A stretch of 64,000 nt of DNA from NCBI GenBank assembly GCA_037783415.1, contig JAZGTN010000014.1, positions 248,001-312,000 on the forward strand, given 5' to 3'. Made by a program: the position numbers and the translations under genes. Every line of letters begins with the position of its first letter. Positions within the stretch are counted from its first letter, which is position 1. The notes beneath the pieces were generated by a model. It ran no database searches. It was not told the DNA's origin and worked only from the letters and a program-made list of their open reading frames with translations. Source of the stretch: Leptasterias polaris (Eukaryota; Echinodermata; Asteroidea; Forcipulatida; Asteriidae). Below, one piece after another: positions 58,757-64,000 of the stretch.

Positions 58757-59323
58757 TGTATTTACTACTGTAGGGAGCCCAATTGCGCCCTCATTGTTGA
58801 TATTGTAAAAAGTTAACTTTGGGGTCGCGACCTGTAGACCCACTCTCTTTTCCTTTTGTAGCTTTAAGCACGAGAGAGCACATTATTTTCGCTCTGTATT
58901 TCTCTCCATTTTGTGGGGAGCATGGCTCTGGCCATGCTCCACATACTTTTCATTTGCGAGGGAGTTTCCTAGAACTCTCTGTGAGTATTATTTTGTCCAA
59001 AATTATATTTTGATTATAGAAATATTGTCATTTATAGGGCTATTTCAATCAGTATATATTGTAAACTTGTGTGTGTGTAGCCAGCCTCGTGTCGTGCTGA
59101 CCTTTTGCCCTTTAGTTGTACATAAGTGACTGTGTGCATTTGTATTATATGCTATTCTGTATTCAATGTGCGGTGTTGCATTGGATTTGGATTAAATCAG
59201 TACAGGAGATCATTATTATATTTAACACGTCATCTATAGAATTTGTTGCTTTTATTGTATTGTCTTCTGGTGAATGCTCGTCCTTTTTAAATAGAGGACC
59301 GGCCTCCTTCCCGTGTCTCTACA
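58757..59323 (+). repeat. Right LTR, 567 bp
   Basis: Uninterrupted copy ending ccttcccgtgtctctaca. Scattered differences from the left copy suggest an old insertion. Confidence 0.85.
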
Positions 59324-62300
59324 CTACAAAGCCCCATTGTTAAAAAAGAAAAAATGGGGAGTTTAAGAATAAATTTAGTAAGTAAAATAAAAGCATAACA
59401 AAACGGGAAACAAACAAACACCCCTTTCTTCATTAGTTTTATTATTAGCCTATATATAAAACTTAAATATTAAACAATTTACAGTAAACGATGATATACT
59501 TTCATAATCAGCGCAAACTCAGACTGACACATTTCAAGAACGTAACTTACGAGATGTGATTCCTGCTCAAATAGCAAACAAAAATAAAAAGCGTCACAAA
59601 TCAGCTGTTTCTGGCACACGGCCGACTGCTCCACCTTTAACGCCCGATCGAATCACCAGCGAAGGCTGATCCTGTTAAGAACTCATTTTCACGCTGCCGG
59701 GTTTTTTAGGGGGGAGCAGTTATTTGATAGCAGTTGGTTAACAGTGACCCCAAGCGGTGTTATAGCTAGCTGCTTATTAGACTGTCAGAAATTATCTGTA
59801 ATTACACCTCTCCCCGTGCCGTTGAAGCGTCTTTGAAAACAGCCGTTGGGACTGCAACGGCGCTAGCGAAGTGCAGTTTTGTGGAAAGCAGGAGGAACAT
59901 TTTGATATAGTTGTGATTTCTTCTTCGACGGATTATTAACACTTCAATGTTTGCTCCGAAATTGATGCATTGGTTTTAATTGAGCTAGGCTGTGTTATTA
60001 TTTCCTTCGTTGATTGCCAAAGGGCCTGAAAGTGGTTTCATAACGATTACTTGGAATTAGAGCGTTGATATCAGTGAGTTTATTTAGATTTAGTTGGTAA
60101 TATGTTTCGATTTTTGATTTATGGAAATTTGCGTGTAACACTTTCCTAAACTATAACTGCACACTATTTTAATGAAAGACATGCACTGGTAGTACGTTAA
60201 TCAGTGCAAAATAGCAAAGACCAGTGTGAGCTATAACTTTAACCGGTAAAATACTGCCACACTTTGTGCAATAGTAAGAAACCTCAAAATATCGCAATTG
60301 CATGTTTTGAAAACTATATTTTGACAATACTCAAAATGGTTCTATACATTGACGTCACACTGACAATAGGCCAAGATTAACATGGCACAGTTTGACACAA
60401 GTCTGTGCATTTGTAGGCTTCAGCCAAAGTCCATTCGGGATTCAGACAGTTATCATAACACATAGCACAAACAAACAGATGAACAAGGACAAAATGACCA
60501 GCAAACGGTAGTTGATACGCAACATTCATTTGACAAAATCGCAAATTGGTAATGCAATACAAAGGAGCAGGAAGGATTTGTAATAACTTACTCGCACAGA
60601 ATTCATTACAGTGCACTTCATCCCTATCACAAAACCCAACAAACGAACTAACACCCCTCAAAATACCAAACTGACTGGCATTGTAAAAATACTCACTTCC
60701 CCATGAAACATCACAATCCAACATACATCACAAACAAACATTGTGGTTTATTAATTGATTAACAAAAAATAAAAAATATAATCCAAATAAATGTAAACTT
60801 TGCCAGATTAGCAATGTGTAATTATAAAGAAGAAATACCATCAGATCCACTAAAATCAATCCACGGTCAGAACTTTCTAGCTGGCAGATACGTGTGTAAT
60901 TGACAACCATTAATACCATAATTGCAGACGTTCTATAAAAAGACACTCACTCAAATCAGCCCCCCCCCCATTTAATCTGTTATAATAGACACCACGTATA
61001 ATGCAGATAGTTTGAATAACCATAACAAGAGCGAGTTTACAAGAAGCCTATTCGTATGTATCTTACACATTACTTTGCACACCACACTGCGACTTTGAAA
61101 TTTCCACACCAACAATAAGAAAAGTGCCAACACAAAACTGGCAGATTGGCAGTCTCTTCGGGGAGTTCACATTCATCCCGACAACGCATCTAGCATTTAC
61201 ATTCCTCCATATTCTCAACCTGTCTGTCCGTGAGTTTTTCTCTACTTGGTACGCCAAACAACACAGTCGTGGGTAACAACACACTATGATCTCTAATACC
61301 AATCAATACTTGTCATATATTCTCAGGCTATTTACCCGGTTTCGGTGTCAGAAAATAAATAATCCAGGACCCTATGGCAGACCCTTGTCCCGTCTTGTTA
61401 CTGTTTTGATATTTGAGCCATCTCGACACTCACAAAAGAAAAAAGAAAAAAAACCCGACTATAGTGTGCTCCGGGGAGCACTGATCATATCATCTGCTTT
61501 TTATTCGGGAAACACGCTTAAGAAATCACCCGATTGTCTAGAGAGATGAACGTCTGAAGAGTGTTTTTCTTAGTGGAAGAAGCAGGCCTCTTTTTATCTC
61601 TGCAGGGGGTAAAACCCCTATCCTTGCTAAGGCAGACTTATGGAAAATAAACCGAAGAATGCACACGAACCGGAGATGGTTTTGTGGTGTGTGTGTGAGT
61701 GAGAGAATATGCCCCTAACCAACAGAGCATGCAAGAGGGTGTATAGAAGACTCGGAAAATGTTTCGACTGAAATAACAACTGTATCCCAGGCATGGATTC
61801 CAATTAGATTAACCTTTTGTGTGTTGTGAACGGGGGAAGCAAAGTCAGCCTCGATAGGTCAGAAGTGCGACAGCAACTTGTGGGAGTTTTGTTCTTCAAA
61901 TTGGCAATTTATGAGAAGTTGAACGCGTTTACGTTGCTTTAGAAAGTTGTATGAAATGATGATGGAAGACATTCTGATCTATCAAATAGTTTTGTCTTCT
62001 GAAAACAGGTGGCTATTATTGTTGTTGTTGTTTTTGGTTGTTGTTGTTGTTTTTGTTTTTTTAAACTTCCCTGGACGACTCCTAGTCAAATTGTGTTTTT
62101 CTTGTGTCCGGAGATTTACAATACAATAAAAACGAACACAAGAAACTGAGCTTGCGATGGTTCGATACATGATTAGAGTGATAGGGAAACAATTATCTGA
62201 AACGTTCTTTTCAGAAGCTTTGATAATAATGCCAACAAGAATAGCGAGAGCTGCCATAGCGAGCTGCCGATTGCCCCATGAAAACACAATGACTAATAGA

Positions 62301-62486
62301 AACAAAAATTATTTGACTTCATATTAACCTGCAAGCAATGAGAACGTCAGATGAGAAAATCACGTGGTTTTTCCCTGTCTTTCCTTTTGTTGCATATTGA
62401 CAGCTCAACAATGAAGTCTGAAACAAAATTGTCATTATTTGTTGAACAAAATGTTCTTGTCGTTCATTTATAACTAATTAGTTCGT
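59324..62486. other. Region expected to hold the receptor's first exon(s); none confirmed
   Basis: AT-rich. Weak minus-strand leads: donors at 60,592 and about 60,696, and a hydrophobic frame MAALAILVGIIIKASEK near 62,258-62,208 that could be a signal peptide but lacks a convincing donor. A ttgttgttg simple repeat lies at 62,018-62,062. Confidence 0.45.
60592..60640 (-). other. Possible upstream receptor exon (weak)
   Basis: A frame reading FCDRDEVHCNEFCA ends at a good phase-1 donor (A|gtaagt, last base 60592), the phase needed to join the first confirmed LDLa exon. The acceptor is unclear: gtgatag fits only phase 2. A second phase-1 donor (GGAA|gtgagt) lies near 60,696. Confidence 0.25.
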
Positions 62487-62848
62487 ATGTACGTACATGA
62501 TTGTTATTTAACGTACATGATATTTATCGTGTACGAACATGACAGCACATACATCGTGTACGTACATGATAGTTATCGTGTACGAACATGACAGTACTTA
62601 CATGATAGTTATTGTGTACGTCCATGATAGTTATCGTGTACGTACGTGATAGTTATTTTGTACCTACATGATATTCATCGTGTACGTACATGATAATTGT
62701 ACATGTACATGATAGTTATAGTTTACGTACAAGATGGTTATCTTGTACCTACATGATATTCATCGTGTATGTACATGATAATATTACATGCACATGATAG
62801 TTATTGTTTACGTACATGATAGTTATCGTGGACGTACATGATAGATAT
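62487..62848. repeat. Minisatellite of acgtacatgatagttatcgt units, period about 24 bp
   Basis: About 14 diverged units. Each contains the self-complementary acgt/catg blocks (gtacgtacatg), so both strands can form hairpins. Confidence 0.9.
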
Positions 62849-64000
62849 CTTCTCAACGAAAGGTGCCTGGTATTCTCGCCATCTTGTTTAGTTCTCGGCC
62901 ATCACTATAGTTACGTTAAAGTTTCGCACCGCAGTATCAATGTTCAAAAACATAGTTTTTACTGCAACGAGTATTCCACTGAGGTTTATCCTCAAATCGC
63001 AGTCACCTTGTTCTATTCACAAGTTACAAGTTACATTGCTTTGAATTTTAAGGCAGCATTCAATCCCGGGGGTGTAACCCTGTCGATACACACGGGTCCA
63101 ATTTCCCTGCTCTCGATGTCTACAAACGCATGGACAAAATTCATATCATACCTTTTCTGCTAGTGAGGTCGTCCCCTCCCGGGTGATTCTCTAATTACAT
63201 TCCCGGCCAATTAGCGGGATTCTATGTCCAGTTATTTTCAAAAGGGGAAGGTCTTTGACTGTTACTTAACTTTCAGATATATGATTGTCACAGTTCGTTA
63301 TGAACACTGTCTTGCCTCCTTTATGAAGCGTTAAGAAGCGGGACAAGACAACCGAGTCATACCTTAGGGTGATTCAAAATGTCAACATTGAAGCTGTATA
63401 CTCCTGAATCACGAAACTTTATAGTTCTGGTGCCCTCGGGCAAAATGAGTACAAAAAAGTTAATCACTTTGCGTCACTTGAGATATATACGGGTTTTTTT
63501 CTTCTTCTTTTTGACGACCGTCTGAAAGTTTACTTCGAAGAATACAAAGATTCTACGCTGATTGATTGCAACATTGGTATCGACTATTAGTCGGTTTCCT
63601 CTTATATCTGGCCACAATACCGACAATGCGTCAAATAGCATGGCAGCGCCGGTCATGCATCATTTCATGAAAAAAAAAAATCCATCCTTTTTCTTCCTGT
63701 CCTACTGCAGTAAATGTTCAATAGGAAGGGAAATGTCAAATTCCATTTTATGATGTACTCATTGTCCAGTAGAGTCCTCATATGAATGGGGGAACAATTA
63801 CAAGTCTTTAACCTCACGTTGAAATGGTGTAATTTTCTGTATTTTGCCATTGCATTCGATACCCTCCCATGTGCAAAATGTGTCAACATTCAAAACATCC
63901 GACGACATCATTCTGAGAAAAATGGGTCTGTACATTGAATTTGACATTTCCCTAATTGCTTTTTAAAAGGTGTGCTACATTATTGAACAACAACAAAAAT
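62849..64000. other. No gene seen
   Basis: One 119-codon plus-strand frame crosses from the minisatellite into this stretch but has no family signature or splice support. Otherwise AT-rich spacer. Confidence 0.5.

Larger units (their letters stand above)
54401..59323 (+). mobile_element. Non-autonomous LTR retroelement (LARD/TRIM-like)
   Basis: Direct repeats 54,401-55,346 and 58,757-59,323 both start TG and end CA. The left copy is longer because of an internal insert at about 54,701-55,060. A TGG-starting primer-binding-like site follows the left LTR (aatggcgtcgtagac). The 3.4 kb interior shows no protease, reverse transcriptase, RNase H or integrase, only one sizeable broken frame. No target duplication was recognised. 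It sits upstream of the first confirmed receptor exon, on the opposite strand. Confidence 0.8.

Noticed and set aside
61063..61302. Cysteine-containing minus-strand frames as upstream LDLa exons
   Set aside because: Cysteine spacing does not fit LDLa in any frame, and no phase-1 donor/acceptor pair frames it.
62804..63163. 119-codon plus-strand frame
   Set aside because: Begins inside the minisatellite; no recognisable domain and no splice or polyadenylation support.

Overview
The window looks like nuclear DNA of a marine deuterostome invertebrate, most likely an echinoderm. This rests on intron-rich genes with GT-AG introns, heavy loading with small transposons, tRNA-derived SINEs and foldback elements, and a molluscan/echinoderm-style receptor. 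Species cannot be fixed from sequence alone. There is no bacterial or organellar gene structure; most open frames are chance or antisense to exons.

Two multi-exon genes lie on the minus strand. (1) An acid sphingomyelinase (SMPD1-like) has five coding exons from 9,884 down to 2,415: signal peptide, saposin B domain, then the first metallophosphatase motifs. It runs off the left edge. A possible 5' exon lies near 15.4-15.6 kb. (2) A large G-protein-coupled receptor of the GRL101/relaxin-receptor (LGR type C-like) class is laid out over 23 exons from 54,206 to 23,547. It has twelve LDL-receptor class A modules (11 exons, one carrying two), a cysteine-rich LRR cap, seven one-repeat LRR exons, a seven-helix domain and a cytoplasmic tail ending in TGA. 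All listed junctions are GT-AG and the phases agree: 1-1 for LDLa exons, 2-2 for LRR exons. The signal-peptide exon was not found with confidence. A small two-exon plus-strand gene candidate (15,801 to about 16,860) of unknown function lies between the two genes, head-to-head with the possible SMPD1 5' exon.

The rest is mostly repeats. 1-10 kb: a foldback element, a 101-120 bp minisatellite, TTAA-type inverted-repeat elements, a 2.8 kb foldback with a dead LINE fragment, and SINEs. 10-23 kb: a ~144 bp tandem repeat, SINEs, palindromes and several nested MITEs. 24-40 kb: MITEs and SINEs inside receptor introns. 41.2-46.0 kb: a foldback element whose internal motif has expanded into a 4.6 kb array of 29/23 bp units with higher-order duplications, inside the intron between LDLa exons 9 and 10. 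54.4-59.3 kb: an LTR retroelement lacking recognisable pol, whose single good open frame is cut by a TTAA-targeting MITE. 62.5-62.85 kb: a palindromic ~24 bp minisatellite.

The two main genes have no evident functional link. One is a lysosomal/secreted lipid hydrolase, the other a cell-surface receptor. They are neighbours on one strand in a transposon-rich region.
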